Positions 63,102 through 64,000 of a stretch of DNA of 64,000 nt are shown one piece after another (the stretch's first letter is position 1; each line of letters opens with the position of its first letter). Source of the stretch: Microcystis wesenbergii NRERC-220 (GTDB lineage Bacteria > Cyanobacteriota > Cyanobacteriia > Cyanobacteriales > Microcystaceae); contig NZ_JAVSJA010000001.1 of the NCBI RefSeq assembly GCF_032027425.1, positions 620,001 to 684,000 on the forward strand, given 5' to 3'. The notes beneath the pieces were generated by a model that ran no database searches, was not told the origin of the DNA, and saw only the letters and a program-made list of their open reading frames with translations. A program made the translations under genes and the position numbers.

Positions 63102-64000
63102 TCACATCAGGAAGAAATCGCTGCTGACCAGGTTGGGGAAGACCGCGTTGGCCGACGCCACATCCGAGGGGAAGGCCGGATTGAAGCGGTTCAGGTTGGC
63201 GATCTGCGTGGCCGCGACAACGCCGGTGCCGTCGGGATCAAAGAACAGATCACCGTTGGAGAGGTTGTAGATGAAGCGTTGGTTCGCCGTAGTGGCCACC
63301 GTGGCCCCGGCCTCCGCCCGCAGCTGGGCCGCGGTGAGGGTGGAGCCGCTCAGGCCTGCGTAGACGATCTTGTCGAAGACCAGTTTGTCCACACCGGAGG
63401 TGAAGTCCCGCAGCTGATCCACCCCATTGAGGCCTGGGGCTTCGTTGAAGGTGAAGAGATCGTTTCCTCCACCCCCTGTGATGATGTCGTTCCCCTGGCC
63501 GCCGATGAGGGTGTCGTTACCAGCCTGTCCCTTCACCAGATCATTGCCGAGGCTGCCGCTGACAACGTCGTCGCCATTGCCGCCGTTGAGATCATCGGCA
63601 CCATCCTCACCGAAGAGGCTGTCGTTCCCCTCTCCGCCATACATATCGTCGTTGCCGGTGCCGCCATACATCTGATCTTTGCCGGCATCCCCACGCAACA
63701 TATCAAAGCCGTTTTCACCGTAGATCGTGTCATCCCCTTCACCGCCATCGACAAAGTCATTGTCATCGCCGGCCCAGAAGGTGTCCGCGCCTGCATCGCC
63801 CCACATGCAGTCATCCCCACCCAAGCCCTTGAATTGATCGGCGCCGCTGGTGCCGCCAAAGAGCTCGCTGGCCTTGCCCTCCCCGTTGGGACTGAACACG
63901 CCGCGGGCATCAAGGTAGTTGCCACCATTGCCGACAAGCACGCCATTCACATAGCCAGCCCTGCCCACCAACCGTTGAGTTCCGGTGATATCAACCACCG
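63102..64000 (-). CDS. RTX calcium-binding protein, C-terminal part (5' end outside the window)
   Basis: About 299 residues visible; the frame runs off the right edge. From residue 60 on there are some ten GGxGxDxL-type nonapeptides (for example GGTGNDDMYGGEGNDSLFGE), which bind Ca2+ as a parallel beta-roll. The C-terminal region FTSGVDKLVFDKIVYAGLSG and FDPDGTGVVAATQIANLNRF is the usual peptidase-M10/RTX-type secretion tail. Such proteins leave by type I secretion and fold outside. The DNA looks far richer in G+C, with codons ending in G or C, unlike every neighbour. Only 37 bases separate the last native-looking sequence from it. Confidence 0.85.
   Translation of the reverse strand, partial: VVDITGTQRLVGRAGYVNGVLVGNGGNYLDARGVFSPNGEGKASELFGGTSGADQFKGLGGDDCMWGDAGADTFWAGDDNDFVDGGEGDDTIYGENGFDMLRGDAGKDQMYGGTGNDDMYGGEGNDSLFGEDGADDLNGGNGDDVVSGSLGNDLVKGQAGNDTLIGGQGNDIITGGGGNDLFTFNEAPGLNGVDQLRDFTSGVDKLVFDKIVYAGLSGSTLTAAQLRAEAGATVATTANQRFIYNLSNGDLFFDPDGTGVVAATQIANLNRFNPAFPSDVASANAVFPNLVSSDFFLM

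Overview
The window looks like a freshwater, bloom-type cyanobacterium close to Microcystis. It carries frequent HIP1 octamers (GCGATCGC) and cyanobacterial genes such as psbZ, psaM, ndhO and a ferrochelatase with a C-terminal chlorophyll-binding-type helix. It also has a pilMNOQ operon and is dense in small transposon relatives (MITEs) and short tandem repeats. Most of it is a scattered housekeeping chromosome with little operon structure.

Layout. 1-9 kb: an amidohydrolase tail, argB, a membrane-fusion protein, GNAT and two unlisted small genes, a SAM hydroxide adenosyltransferase, nadC, Uma2 and CBS proteins, a small gene split by an IS66-type MITE, and an LD-carboxypeptidase. 9-14 kb: type IV pilus pilM-N-O-Q on the minus strand. 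14-20 kb: a TPR protein with a partial copy of its own 5' end behind it, ilvC, membrane proteins, a YqeG phosphatase and a methyltransferase. 20-36 kb: hemH, prfB (with the programmed +1 frameshift), a DUF3747 protein, a broken parDE toxin-antitoxin pair, murD, a large GHL10 glycosidase-like protein, ndhO, mdh, an RNA methyltransferase, psaM (apparently frameshifted), terC and a DCC protein.

36-47 kb is an accessory island that looks richer in G+C by eye. Eight genes on the minus strand form a probable transport cluster: CadD-like exporter, sulfate-binding protein, pstS, pstC, pstA, pstB, a Ca2+/H+ antiporter and a second CadD-like exporter. An SsuA-like binding protein is divergent. The island is bracketed by same-direction copies of one MITE. 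pstC is split by a complete insertion sequence (7-bp target duplication), so the high-affinity phosphate transporter is probably dead here. pstB and the sulfate-binding protein also carry an in-frame palindromic repeat.

47-62 kb returns to ordinary chromosome: a group 2 sigma factor, a TrpD-like protein, a LysR regulator, a ProA-like protein lacking the usual catalytic cysteine, tRNA-Gly, ribH, psbZ, a DHH-CBS-CCA fusion enzyme, an RNA-binding protein, pheS, a FAD oxidoreductase and cdd. 62-63.1 kb is a graveyard of nested mobile relics: a tnpB tail split by a MITE, then a second MITE inside another gene fragment. The last 0.9 kb is a G+C-rich RTX calcium-binding protein whose composition does not match its surroundings; it is either recently acquired or an assembly join.

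Gene functions are assigned from motifs read by eye. No database search or composition calculation was run.
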